From: Hofstenia miamia
Lineage: Eukaryota > Xenacoelomorpha > Acoela
Direction: 5' to 3'
Length of the DNA: 64,000 bases
Assembly: GCA_004352715.1 (NCBI GenBank)
Contig: SCFE01000003.1
Coordinates: 2,392,685 to 2,456,684 of the forward strand
Every line of letters begins with the position of its first letter. Position 1 is the first letter of the stretch. Shown here one piece after another: positions 12,049-23,860 of the stretch. The position numbers and the translations under genes are program-made. The notes beneath the pieces were generated by a model. It was not told where the DNA came from and made no database searches. It saw only the letters and a list, made by a program, of their open reading frames with translations.

Positions 12049-12100
12049 CAGTAGCGTAGACAGAATAAAAAATCAGGAGGGGCAGAATCATTTCCATAGA
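12049..12100 (+). repeat. Possible left end of a hAT-type short element
   Basis: CAGTAGCGTAGACAG followed by a G-rich run (AGGAGGGGCAGAA) resembles a common hAT terminus. No matching right end was found before the next TA tract. Confidence 0.35.
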
Positions 12101-12159
12101 GGGGCAATAAATTGATTTTATTATAAATTTTAAAAAAAAGGCGGTACATTATTCTAGTG

Positions 12160-12234
<75 letters not shown>
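12160..12234. repeat. (TA)n microsatellite, about 75 bp
   Basis: Uninterrupted alternating TA between gtgt and acacaac. Confidence 0.95.
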
Positions 12235-12238
<4 letters not shown>

Positions 12239-12474
12239 ACGAATGGGTCGTTAGTAATGAATTTTTTTGTAAGGTTGTTAAAAGTTGTCTATCATTTGAT
12301 AATTAAAACTGCAAAATATTACTTCTTAATACTCCGATTGCTAAATCATTAATTGTCATATAGTAGCTGGTAGTTTTATGGACAGTACCTACTATAACGC
12401 AAATTAATTGCAACTTATGCTTTCATTTTTGTTTTCTACTTTAGTTTACTAATACATATGGTTTCTATTGTTTT

Positions 12475-12850
12475 TCTTTGTTCGTACCAAGATGAAGTGT
12501 TTGGTATGGCGAAAGAAATAGCAAGCAACAAACTTCCAACTGTGGAGGATGCCTTACAATATTATTTGTTTCTTCAGAAGAATACGAAAATATTTAAACG
12601 TAAGTTGCTTGACTGCATGTGCATACATTGGCTTTGGTGTTAAGCTAACACAAATGTTGGGAATGGGCTTTATTCTTAATTTATTAGAGTATTTCAGGGC
12701 TGAAGCAGTTATTAGCAATAAACCAGACCAGACAAGCTCACACTGTGGCATGTTCACAAAACACAGCCCTGGTTGAACGTGTTTATGAGCTTGCAAAGGG
12801 GTTCATCAATGCTAGACAAAAGCTGTGGAATATGAGCATTAGCTTACTAA
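12475..12850 (+). pseudogene. Fragment related to the pseudogene at 38812-39500
   Basis: A reading segment with VFGMAKEIASNKLPTVEDAL and YYLFLQKNTKIFK is followed by a block at 12697-12805 that matches 38812-38925 closely at DNA level (gaagcagttattagcaataaa, agctcacactgtggcatgt, cagccctggttgaacgtgttt). Frames are broken. Both loci look like relics of one repeated protein family that recurs in invertebrate genomes, probably transposon-derived; I cannot name its function. It may also be a decayed host gene family. Confidence 0.45.
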
Positions 12851-12920
12851 TATTTAAGGCCAACAAGGAACATAGTTTCTTAGTCCACCTAATAATGGAT
12901 GTATACGGTTAGGTGGGTCG

Positions 12921-13010
12921 CAGAGATAGAATCGGATCGGATCGGGTCGGGTACGGATCAGATCTTCATTTTGTGAAACTTCGGATCTGTTTCGGATCCA
13001 AAATGTTTAA
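12921..13010 (+). repeat. Possible left end related to the short hAT element at 7858
   Basis: CAGAGATAGAATCGG differs at two positions from the 7858 terminus CAGAGTTGGAATCGG and is followed by a similar GGATCGGGTCGGGTACGG subterminal stretch. No right end was found. Confidence 0.45.
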
Positions 13011-13458
13011 AACTTGTATATTTGTACATTTTATAAATTACGCAATGTTTTACATTGAATCCTTATTTAATAATCTCAATCTAAGTGAAATTTTGTAATT
13101 GAATTTCAATGTTCATACAACAGGTTCCGCGTTATTCTTTCCAACAACTTATAAAATTGCGGACCAATACTTCAAATCTGAAAATGAGATTCATGTTAGC
13201 CCTCACAATAATAAAATAGTAAAGCAACCAAAAAGATTTATTTGTACAAACTTGCAAATGGAAGACCAGAATTCTGAAAAGGATTCTCTCCAATATGTAT
13301 GTCAAAGAAAAAGCACATAACACAGAGAAGCAAGTGGAATACCTTAGCTTTTGCAAACACTGCAAAATGTAAAAATACTAATATAATTTGGGATGCTCTT
13401 CAATCAAAAAATCTCATTTAAATATGCACTCTAAGCAACTTGCAATGCCAATATCAAA

Positions 13459-15183
13459 TTAGTACTCAGAAGGTTTGTCATTATTATAATCACTAATACA
13501 AAAAATGTTTATGGAACCATACCGTCGGTATACTATTAATAGGGTTTTAATTTATTTAATATTGCTTCTGTATAATTCAAAATTTTTGATCCAATTTCAG
13601 TAAAATTCAAAATTTATATTTAAATCTCAAATGTTGTTTGAAAAATTAATTTTTCTATCACGGATTTTAATACACTCTACAACAATTTTTTTAATGTCTT
13701 GCAAATAAATTTTGGGTTTGCCATTATTTGTGCTATTCTTGTTTTCATCGCCTTAGCTACAATTTTGAAGTAAATTTATCTTGTCTGAAACAACTTCAAT
13801 TCATAGTGACATTGCAAAGTGGTTATTTTTTAATTTGGACATAAAAAATAATACGAGAGGTAATACTATAAGAAACTCAACTATTTGAACTCTATAAATA
13901 TATTATGATTATAGTTGATGACAATTTTAGGAACTAGATTATTACAAAGTTTACAAATAAGTTGATTTTCACGCACTATTTCATAAGTATATGTCCATTT
14001 TTTTTATCTCAAGATAATGTTGAAGCACTTAAAATTTTTTTCCGATTAAAAAAAATAAATATTTTTTATGTTTACGTTTGTTTATTGTTAGAATAATTAT
14101 TTAAATTCGGCCCAATACAGTTTCGAAAATAACAGCAAATGAGTCCTGTTCTTGGTTGAAATTGAAAAGTTGATCTGATCAAGGTACTGTTCCTGTCTGA
14201 TGTTTTAATAATTCGTGGTGTTGTTAAATAAACTAAGGTATCCATTTCAAATATTCAAATATCTGATTTTAAGAAATATTCATTTGAATCATATTTTACG
14301 TTAATGTAGAGTATTTAAAANTTAGTACTCAGAAGGTTTGTCATTATTATAATCACTAATACAAAAAATGTTTATGGAACCATACCGTCGGTATACTATT
14401 AATAGGGTTTTAATTTATTTAATATTGCTTCTGTATAATTCAAAATTTTTGATCCAATTTCAGTAAAATTCAAAATTTATATTTAAATCTCAAATGTTGT
14501 TTGAAAAATTAATTTTTCTATCACGGATTTTAATACACTCTACAACAATTTTTTTAATGTCTTGCAAATAAATTTTGGGTTTGCCATTATTTGTGCTATT
14601 CTTGTTTTCATCGCCTTAGCTACAATTTTGAAGTAAATTTATCTTGTCTGAAACAACTTCAATTCATAGTGACATTGCAAAGTGGTTATTTTTTAATTTG
14701 GACATAAAAAATAATACGAGAGGTAATACTATAAGAAACTCAACTATTTGAACTCTATAAATATATTATGATTATAGTTGATGACAATTTTAGGAACTAG
14801 ATTATTACAAAGCTTACAAATAAGTTGATTTTCACGCACTATTTCATAAGTATATGTCCATTTTTTTTATCTCAAGATAATGTTGAAGCACTTAAAATTT
14901 TTTTCCGATTAAAAAAAATAAATATTTTTTATGTTTACGTTTGTTTATTGTTAGAATAATTATTTAAATTCGGCCCAATACAGTTTCGAAAATAACAGCA
15001 AATGAGTCCTGTTCTTGGTTGAAATTGAAAAGTTGATCTGATCAAGGTACTGTTCCTGTCTGATGTTTTAATAATTCGTGGTGTTGTTAAATAAACTAAG
15101 GTATCCATTTCAAATATTCAAATATCTGATTTTAAGAAATATTCATTTGAATCATATTTTACGTTAATGTAGAGTATTTAAAA
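13459..15183. repeat. 862-bp duplication joined by a single N (assembly overlap or allelic copies)
   Basis: Bases 13459-14320 recur at 14322-15183 across the N at 14321. I noticed one difference (aaagtttaca against aaagcttaca), which fits two haplotypes or a sequencing error. No coding content recognised. Confidence 0.85.
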
Positions 15184-16086
15184 ATTATACATTTAATCAT
15201 GTTATGGATGGCTTCAAGTTCAAATAATGACTGCAGTGATTTCCATTGTAAATTTTGAAAATTTCGGTTCAGTATTGACGTATTTTTATTTAAANAAAAA
15301 TTAATTTTTCTATCACGGATTTTAATACACTCTACAACAATTTTTTTAATGTCTTGCAAATAAATTTTGGGTTTGCCATTATTTGTGCTATTCTTGTTTT
15401 CATCGCCTTAGCTACAATTTTGAAGTAAATTTATCTTGTCTGAAACAACTTCAATTCATAGTGACATTGCAAAGTGGTTATTTTTTAATTTGGACATAAA
15501 AAATAATACGAGAGGTAATACTATAAGAAACTCAACTATTTGAACTCTATAAATATATTATGATTATAGTTGATGACAATTTTAGGAACTAGATTATTAC
15601 AAAGCTTACAAATAAGTTGATTTTCACGCACTATTTCATAAGTATATGTCCATTTTTTTTATCTCAAGATAATGTTGAAGCACTTAAAATTTTTTTCCGA
15701 TTAAAAAAAATAAATATTTTTTATGTTTACGTTTGTTTATTGTTAGAATAATTATTTAAATTCGGCCCAATACAGTTTCGAAAATAACAGCAAATGAGTC
15801 CTGTTCTTGGTTGAAATTGAAAAGTTGATCTGATCAAGGTACTGTTCCTGTCTGATGTTTTAATAATTCGTGGTGTTGTTAAATAAACTAAGGTATCCAT
15901 TTCAAATATTCAAATATCTGATTTTAAGAAATATTCATTTGAATCATATTTTACGTTAATGTAGAGTATTTAAAAATTATACATTTAATCATGTTATGGA
16001 TGGCTTCAAGTTCAAATAATGACTGCAGTGATTTCCATTGTAAATTTTGAAAATTTCGGTTCAGTATTGACGTATTTTTATTTAAA
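14504..16086. repeat. 791-bp duplication joined by a single N (assembly overlap)
   Basis: Bases 14504-15294 recur at 15296-16086 across the N at 15295. Together with the previous entry the same unique sequence appears three times. AT-rich, no gene recognised. Confidence 0.85.
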
Positions 16087-17571
16087 TACAATGATGAAAC
16101 CAAACTGAACCACTAGCAACTCTGCACCGCACACTAGGCAACGGGGCCCACGTTCCACCACTGCAATTTACATGCAATACATGTAGAAGTGCTATTACCA
16201 GTGAGCTGAAATNNATATATATATATATAATATATACTATGCAAAAAGGTTTTTGTTACAGAGGATCTGTGAGATGGGAGTGATGCATTTGACCGTTGCA
16301 ACACCGAATCTAAACTTAATTTTTGCTCCGCACATCTAGGTTTTTTTAAAATTGATTTTTTGCATAAAACTTTGCATAAAACCCTACTTCCTACTTTTTC
16401 AGCAGTAGTACGCATCTTTTGCTGGTGCTTCTGAATACTTTGAAATCCAAGCTCCTGACAAAAATTCAAAAAATTTGTTCAGGGAATATACATCGCAAAC
16501 TAACTTGATAATTTTTTTATTAACTGAAGTCAGTTGTCTGAAAGCTTAATTTCTACGTCTGATATCCTCCTATAACTATGTTATCAAAATATCTTGATTA
16601 CGTGCACATAGCAGCATTGAATGAATTTTCTCTAACTCCATAATGCAAGACATAGTCAGACAATAGAAGTTTTGTCATGTTATGCTATTAATTGTATTTC
16701 CAGCATGTTTTGCAAATGACAAGAGAACAGCATAATTTCCCAATAACAAGCCAATAAGAGAATAATGTCTATAAATAGTGGCACGCATTGCCCTGTTAAG
16801 TTTCAGAGAGTTGGAGTTATTCCTGTGCAAGGCAGCATACTAGCATTATTCTGAAACTTCCTAAATTGCTACAAGAGGTTGCAAGAATTACCAGAACAAA
16901 TTTTGCTATATTTGTGGAGAATTCACATTGCTTTCGAATAGACGCAATATTATGTAAACTGTAAAAAAATTATATAGACAATATTTCGGGATTTTGATAG
17001 GAGATCAAGATAAACATATTTCATTTGTACGTCATGTAACACAAACTTATAAAGATAGAAGAATGGTAAAGGAAAGATGTCGTTCGCGATTCCAATGATT
17101 TGAAGAAAACAAAAATATAATTTCAAATGGCTATTATTTTTGCATTACTGATATTGATGGATATGAATAAAACATCTGTTCACATCTACCAAATATTCCA
17201 TCGTCGATTAGACCTGTTCCCCATTGTGTTTCTTTGCATACTCCTACAGCGCTCATGGATCTTTCGGGAAGGGATTCCATTTTGACAGAGTTTGATAAAG
17301 CTTTCACTGAGAGTGATAAGAGTAGGGCTTAAAGGGCAGAGCAGATGCTCGTACATAGGCTCTAAGTCATAGCTCGGCATTAGAGCATACAAATAGGAAA
17401 AAACTCGTTTTCTTAATGTCGAAATGGGGATTTTGGTGTTAAAAGCATCCTGCTGTAGCAAAAAATCTAAACAAGCTGGAAAAACTTCGAGTTCAGATTC
17501 GTGATCTGCGACCTTGAATTGTCCACATACAACCTTTTGTGTTTGCGTTATCAAAAATTTTTTAAAATTTG

Positions 17572-17620
<49 letters not shown>

Positions 17621-18166
17621 TTACAATATCTTTGGTAGATTCAATTAAAATTTATATTCATCTTTTTGGTTCCTTTAATTCTATATAAACTGATTCCATG
17701 ATGCTCAGTTAAAAACTGTATATTTCTTAGATAAAACTTTATATATAAATTTCACATCACAGTTCTTTAGGTCATTGAAGACGATTTTCGTGTTTTCTAA
17801 TGTTTTTTTTGAAAATTTCTTAAAGTCTTTCCAATTTATTTGGCACCACTGTTGCAAACAATTTCATATACTACTTCGAAGAGGTTTCAATCCCATTTTC
17901 TATCATTAGATCTATTAGATGTCTTAGTTTATCGGTTTATCCGTGACCTGGTTGGTAGTTGCATAAACATATTTCTATATTCCTGAATTTATCAAAAATA
18001 GCCTATAACATTGTCATTAATTTATTGAATAGTAATCGGTAAAACTTTATTGTTCTAAAAATCATTTAAGGAAACCGAGTATTTACATTTGAACAACTAC
18101 GGCATTGAATAACAAACTTCTATTTACTAATGATGTTTGAATAGTTTTATTGTTTAATTGAAAGAA
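16087..18166. other. No recognisable gene; includes a TA microsatellite and the upstream region of the first EcKinase-like gene
   Basis: A two-base N joint lies at 16213-16214 beside a TA run, and a (TA)n microsatellite at about 17576-17617. Bases from about 17990 to 18166 are recognisably homologous (roughly 80-85% by eye) to the region upstream of the second EcKinase-like gene near 34470-34639, so the duplication included the proximal promoter region. Confidence 0.6.
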
Positions 18167-19417
18167 ATGTCGGTTGTAACAGCTGAGATACTTGAAAAGG
18201 CCGTGAATGAAAATGGTCAAATACAGAACATTTCCACTACGGATTTGTGTGGAATTGGTGAGAACTTTGCCTCAAATCTCCATGATGTAAAGTTTGAAGT
18301 TATTGATAAAAATGGCGAAATCAAGAACTATTGCTTTGTGGTAAAATATCCCAATAAGAAAAGTTTTATGTATCAAGCAGTTGTTATGGTGAATGGGTAT
18401 AAAAAGGAAACTGCTATCTATAGTAAGCTTATGCCAGATGCTCTGGATTGGCAACTAAAAACATTTGGAAATGTTAAGCATGAGCTTCCAGTAGCAAAAG
18501 CATATTATTGTGGAGACGATGACGACATAATCATTATGGAAAATCTAAAAGAAAAAGACTTCTGTGTGAAACCCCGTCAAATAGGAAGAAACTATGAAGA
18601 ATGTAAAGCACTAGTGCAAGCACTTGCAAAGTTTCATGGAATTATACTGGCATATAGCCAAGAAAATTTTGAAACTAACGAGGCCTTTCTTGAAAAATAT
18701 CCTTTTGTTAAAGGACCACCAGAAGAAGTTTTAAAAGCCATGTATGAACCTCCAGACATGATGGAGAGAAAGAAAAATTTGCTTACACCAATAGTCACCA
18801 ACCTTAAAGGCGACTGTGAGAGCATAAATAATGCCGTTGACAAATACTTACAATACGCAATGTCATCTATTGTAACTAAAAATACTAAATTATTTATGAT
18901 GATGAATGACGAATTTAATGTAGTCTGTCATGGAGACCTTTGGAATAATAATATTATGTATTCTTCAGATGTACTTGGCAATGATATGCAGTGTAAGTTG
19001 ATCGATTTGCAAATAATTAAATTCTGTTCCCCAGCATCAGATCTTACTCAATTCATTTGGTGCTCAGCTTCAATCGATGTCTTAAGGAATCACAGAGAAG
19101 ATCTAATAAAAATTTATTATGAATCTTTACAAGAAGTCATGACAGATTTAAAGAGTGAGTTAAAATTTTCTTTCCAACAACTATGGTCGCATTTTGAAGG
19201 CCTCTATGACATTGGATTGAATACAGCGATCATGGCAGGAGTGATGATGTTTGCACCAAAAGAGCAGGCAACTTCCGCAAACAGAGAAGATGCTGACAAT
19301 GATCCAATGTTAGAAATAATAAAAGTTGTCAAAAGACTAATGGAAAATGCTGATAAATCGGTGATTTCGAGATTAACATCCTTAATAGAAGTAGGACAAC
19401 AAATAAAGCTATATTGA
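18167..19417 (+). CDS. EcKinase-like (CHK/DUF227) small-molecule kinase, copy A
   Basis: Intronless 416-residue ORF opening with ATG at 18167 (MSVVTAEILEKAV). The family (EcKinase-like, CHK domain) phosphorylates small hydroxylated substrates; some insect members phosphorylate ecdysteroids, but the substrate here cannot be told. Kinase-fold landmarks are visible: the beta-3 lysine in CFVVKYP (K60), a probable helix-C glutamate in KKETAIYSKL (E81), the hinge IIIMENL (121-127), the catalytic loop VCHGDLWNNNIMY with D257, and the metal-binding segment KLIDLQIIKF with D280. Most relatives have DFQ at this last site; here it is DLQ. Length is normal for the family. No signal peptide is seen, so it is probably cytosolic. 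AATAAA follows at 19435. Copy B at 34640-35890 has the same length and a nearly identical core. Confidence 0.9.
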   Translation: MSVVTAEILEKAVNENGQIQNISTTDLCGIGENFASNLHDVKFEVIDKNGEIKNYCFVVKYPNKKSFMYQAVVMVNGYKKETAIYSKLMPDALDWQLKTFGNVKHELPVAKAYYCGDDDDIIIMENLKEKDFCVKPRQIGRNYEECKALVQALAKFHGIILAYSQENFETNEAFLEKYPFVKGPPEEVLKAMYEPPDMMERKKNLLTPIVTNLKGDCESINNAVDKYLQYAMSSIVTKNTKLFMMMNDEFNVVCHGDLWNNNIMYSSDVLGNDMQCKLIDLQIIKFCSPASDLTQFIWCSASIDVLRNHREDLIKIYYESLQEVMTDLKSELKFSFQQLWSHFEGLYDIGLNTAIMAGVMMFAPKEQATSANREDADNDPMLEIIKVVKRLMENADKSVISRLTSLIEVGQQIKLY

Positions 19418-19434
19418 AAGATTTAGTGCTACTG

Positions 19435-19440
19435 AATAAA
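19435..19440 (+). terminator. Polyadenylation signal AATAAA of EcKinase-like copy A
   Basis: AATAAA begins 18 bases after the stop codon. The equivalent signal in copy B is at 35908-35913. Confidence 0.55.
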
Positions 19441-20042
19441 AAAGTTTAAAATGTATATTAGAAGGATCTACTGAAAAGATAGACAATATTTCACCTTTTT
19501 ATCGGTAATTTTTGGTCATGACATCATTAGTGTTGTAAATATTAGGACAAAAAATTCGATATTAATCTCATCCTACTTCTTAAGAAAATACTCGTTTACT
19601 GAAATGAATAGTGATGAACAAGGAAAGCAATTAAAAATCTTATTTAATCATATTCTATACAACTAACTATATGAAATTTTTTTGTATTATTATCATTATG
19701 ATATCAAGAGTAGTGCTATACTTGAATAACATCTACAATGTTATTCTTTTTAAGAATAATGTAACGCAATATTTGATATCATCAAAAAGGGCTAATAACG
19801 AACTCTGTCTGCAGTGCAATAATATATAGTTTATGTTTATAAGAAGAGTCCACAATTTGAATTATTTAGGGCGCAAGATTTGAGTTTTTGGGGTGCATGC
19901 ACTCCTCTGTATACCCCTGTTCATGTTTATTTCAATTTCAGAAATAAATATTGGATGGGCTCTAAATAACTTACAATCGTAGGTGAACAGAAAACTACAA
20001 AATTCGATTAATTAATAAGAAACAAATAGTTAACTAAACTCA
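19441..20042. other. No recognisable gene
   Basis: AT-rich intergenic sequence; no family recognised. Confidence 0.45.
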
Positions 20043-20143
20043 GCATCTAGATCAATCTCTTGAAGTTTTACCACTAAAATTGAATGAGAGATTTTATCAA
20101 ATGCCTTTCTAAAGTCTAAGTATACACAAATACAGGGATATTG
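20043..20143 (-). pseudogene. Short LINE reverse-transcriptase fragment
   Basis: The minus strand translates to VYLDFRKAFDKISHSI followed by LVVKLQEIDLD, the motif A region of a non-LTR reverse transcriptase (D-F-x-KAFD). Only about 30 residues remain. It abuts the 3' end of the Penelope-like element, so that element may have inserted into this older LINE copy. Confidence 0.6.
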
Positions 20144-22190
20144 GAATCAAAGGCATTATAGACTAAATCTAAAAAATTTTGTAAATTGACAATTCTAAAG
20201 TTGAGCGAAATATCTTTCTTCTAAAATTATTAAATATATTGTTCTTAATCAATATCTTAACTTCAGGACTTTAAAACGTTAACTGTTTTGAGATCATATA
20301 TGAGTCACAACCATTTTTATTTTACTTAATAACAACATGCAGATATATTTCGACTTGCAAAGTCATGTCAGTTTCTTTACAAATTATTCGCTCAATTTAC
20401 TAGATTTTACAATAATAATGATAATTTTCTAAATTTAGTCTGCACTTAATTAGATGATTAAATATATCAGAACGGGTCTCATGTTCTTTAATTCTTCTTG
20501 TTAGTTCTCTGCTAGAAAAACCAATATAATCTTTACCACAGATGCATTTTATTTGATAAATTATATTAAACTTATTGGTTTCTTCAGTTGTAGATTTTAA
20601 TTTTCATTTCGTTCTTAGTTTATCATTGTTATATATAAATCTGACTTTCTTTTTAATTATTGATGTTTTTCTGAGTACTTTGATCATGTATTCAGTGATG
20701 TTTTTTTCTTAATTAAAATGTCTTCTAACGATTTCCTAATACATCGATCTATGAAATTATTTGGATATTCATTCTTCTTTAATTTTATCTTAAGTTTTCC
20801 TATTTCTTAGTTAATTGTTTTATATGTGCTGCAATTGTGAAACATTCGATGAATACATCTTTTAGTTAACGATATTTTGTAATTTACAGGCGTATTTGAG
20901 GTGTAGTTCAATAACAATCCTGTGTCTGTTGGTTTATAATAGATTCCAGTTTCCAATTTGTTATCTTTTCTAGTTATTTGTACATTCAAAAAATGAAATT
21001 GTTCTCAGTTTCAATCTCCTTTGTAAACGGAATACTCTTTTCAATTAAATTCAATTTTGTAAGTGTTTTCTGATGTTTCTTCATTTTTTACTAATGCAAA
21101 TATATCATCCACATATTGTTGATAATAAATGAAATGGATGTCTGATGTTGTAAATCTATTCTCAATTGTAGTTAAATATATATTTGCAAGAGTAGAACTT
21201 AACGATTTCCCATGGCTAAGCCCTCTTTTTGACGATAAAATGTGTTGTTGAATTCCATTAAAGTATTCTTCGTCGCTAAAGTTAATAGTTGTTTTGTTGT
21301 ATTATACTCTATATTGTACATTTTTGTGTTTTTATTTTTAAGGAATTCAATTGCAGCATCAGTTGATTTTTCCAATGGTACATTTGTGTACAGACTCTTA
21401 ATATCATATGAAACCATACAACTTTTTGTGTTTTGTTTTATGATGTTATAAGCAATTTTTTTATCATTGATGTTGATATTGGCTTCAGGTAATAAACTTA
21501 GCATTTTGTTTAGGGTTTCAGATAATTTTCTGTTAATACTTCCACATGAGCTGGCAATCGGTCGCAATGGACATTCTGGCTTGTGAATTTTTGCTAAACC
21601 ATATAATTTTGAAGCATAACCACCTAATGATTTTGTATTCTCATAAAATGTTTCGGATATCTCTTTTTCATTCTTCATTTTCAAAAATTTTGCATTAAAT
21701 CTATTTTCAAAGCAAATTGCAGGTGAATTCTTTACATTTGCGTGTAATTCAATTCTTTGAAGTTCATCACCTTCTATAAATTTTCATCATTTTTTTCTCA
21801 TAGTCATCTTTTTCCATTATTGCGATTCCAATACCTTCATCATATTTGACAGCTTTTAAGTCATTTTTCGTAAGAACTCTAGTAGTTTTTTAAAATTGTT
21901 TATCATATTTTATATTCTGTGGATTGTTTACATATTTATGCATTATTCCTGTTAGAATTGAATGAGTGTTATTACTAAATTGATTTTTTTATCAAATAAC
22001 TTGCTACATCTTGAAATTCAGTAAAAACATCAATTTTTTGAATTTGGACGTGATGATTTGCTTTGACCCTTTTTCTAATATCTTCAAAATGTAATCAGGT
22101 ATTATAATTTTTGTAAAATTTCTAACGGTGTTTGTTACGTTAAAAACATTAATACATTGTTTATAACAAAGCCACTTTATTTTCATAGTT
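20144..22190 (-). pseudogene. Penelope-like retroelement (reverse transcriptase plus GIY-YIG endonuclease), decayed
   Basis: The longest open part is 21199-21684 on the minus strand: KLYGLAKIHKPECPLRPIAS, GSINRKLSETLNKML, VSYDIKSLYTNVPLEKS and FYRQKEGLAMGN are Penelope-type reverse-transcriptase blocks. Downstream, out of frame, follow LSSTLANIYL and YQQYVDDIFALV (the catalytic YxDD motif), then a linker and a GIY-YIG-type nuclease remnant near 20520-20590 (CICGKDYIGFSSREL). Several stops and frameshifts show that it is dead. The 5' boundary near 22190 is approximate. Part of the same element lies inverted at 22420-23417. Confidence 0.78.
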
Positions 22191-22419
22191 ATGATATTTT
22201 ATTTTTCTTTATAATTGACTTAGTAAAAAATTCGAATACAGTTAAATATAAAAGCAATATCTTGATTCAGACCTCTTGATTTCAATTTTTCAAGTTTTGT
22301 TGTTAATTCTATAGTTTTTTCAATAATTTTTTTAGTTGTCCTTATTAATGATGGCATGATAGATTTTTAAAATTTTTTAACATCTCTTATGAAAGCATGC
22401 TTTAGATGGAATTTATTAT

Positions 22420-23417
22420 CAACGCTATATGGATGATATATCTGCATTAGTAAAAGATGAAGAAACATCAGAAAACATACAAAATTGAATTTAATTGACA
22501 AGAGTATTCAGTTTCCAATGAGATTGAAACTCATTTTTCGAATGAAGAAATACCAAATTTGAAACTTAAATCTATTATAAACCAACGGACACAGAATTAT
22601 CATTGATCTACACCTCAAATACGCCTTTAAATTACAAAATATCATTAATTAAAGGATGTATTCATCGAATATTTGACAATTGCAGCACATAGAACAATTA
22701 ACCAAGAAATAGAAAAACTTAAGATCGAATTAAAGAATGAATATCCAAATAAGTTCATATTTTGATATATTAGGAAGTCATTAGAAGACATTTTAATTAA
22801 GAACAAAACATCAAAAAAACAATCAAGCCATGAACATTGTTTTAAGATCGAATATAGATTACTCAACACTGAATACATGATCAAAGTACTCAGAAAAACA
22901 TCAATAATTAAAAAGAAAGTCAGATTTATATATAACAATGATAAACTAAGAACGAAATGAAAATTAAAATCTACAACTGAAGAAACCAATAAGTTTAATA
23001 TAATTTATCAAATAAAATGCATCTGTGGTAAAGATTATATTGGTTTTTCTAGCAGAGAACTATCAAGAAGAATTAAAGAACATGAGACCCGTTCTGATAT
23101 ATTTAATCATCTAATTAAGTGCGGACTAAATTTAGAAAATTATCATTATTATTGTAAAATCTAGTAAATTGAGCGAATAATTTGTAAAGAAACGGACATG
23201 ACTTTGTAAGTCGAAATATATCTGCATGTTGTTATTAAGTAAAATAAAAGTGGTTGTGACTCATATATGATCTCAAAACAGTTAACGTTTTAAAGTCCTG
23301 AAGTTAAGATATTGATTAAGAACAATATATTTAATAATTTTAGAAGAAAGATATTTCGCTCAACTTTAGAATCGTCAATTTACAAAATTTGTAGATTTAG
23401 TCTATAATGCCTTTGAT
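22420..23417 (+). pseudogene. Inverted, 5'-truncated partial copy of the Penelope-like element
   Basis: This segment is the reverse complement of about 20144-21125 with roughly 90% identity by eye. It begins just at the YxDD block (here YMDDISALV), continues through the linker and the GIY-YIG domain (IKCICGKDYIGFSSREL) and ends at the same 3' boundary. With the left element it forms a head-to-head inverted pair with a spacer of about 1.3 kb. Frames are broken. A piggyBac-type short element has inserted immediately after it. Confidence 0.78.
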
Positions 23418-23421
23418 TTAA

Positions 23422-23860
23422 CCCATTAAAGCCCGAATTTAAAAATGTTGTGTATTTTGATGAAACTTTATAATTAAAGTTAAAATATTATAAATTGACT
23501 CCTAAAAGCTAAATTTTGCAAAAATAATTGAATTCAATGTATTTTTAGGAGCGTATGAAAATTCATACGCTGGGCATTTGCATTTATATTACTGATAAAA
23601 GGAAAGAAAAAACTAACTTGAGAGAATTACTTACCGCAAGTGAAGCTTCACTAACACAATAAAAAACACACTAATTATGGCGGCAAAATATAAATTTTCA
23701 TTCACAGAATTTTCAAAGGGTTGCGTAATGTTGCTAGAACAATCTTAGTGTAAGAATTTAAGGCAATTTGCAAACAAATATAGGCTAAGGTTGATTTTAA
23801 TTGATTATTTTACTAAAGTGAGTAAAACGTATGAAATTTCATACGCTGGGCTTTAATGGG
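23422..23860. mobile_element. piggyBac-type non-autonomous element (439 bp) at TTAA
   Basis: Exact 13-bp inverted ends CCCATTAAAGCCC and GGGCTTTAATGGG are each bordered by TTAA (23418-23421 and 23861-23864), the hallmark of piggyBac insertion. The right subterminal region carries the perfect palindrome CGTATGAAATTTCATACG, and a near-copy (GCGTATGAAAATTCATACGC) occurs internally near 23552. No transposase is encoded. Confidence 0.85.

Noticed and set aside
11156-12097. Long open frames across the TA repeat
   Set aside because: They consist almost entirely of N bases and TA repeats translated as Ile-Tyr; no gene is supported.
16134-16469. Minus-strand 111-codon open frame
   Set aside because: It needs a TTG start, crosses an N joint and a TA run, and shows no recognisable domain or splice context.
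17186-17554. Minus-strand 122-codon open frame with a plausible-looking protein
   Set aside because: The only start at its full length is TTG and the first ATG lies well inside. No acceptor site or family similarity supports it as an exon, though it remains the best unclaimed frame in this interval.
22440-23417. Small regulatory or structural RNA formed by the long inverted repeat
   Set aside because: The inverted arms are explained by two Penelope-like copies; no independent sign of a conserved RNA gene.
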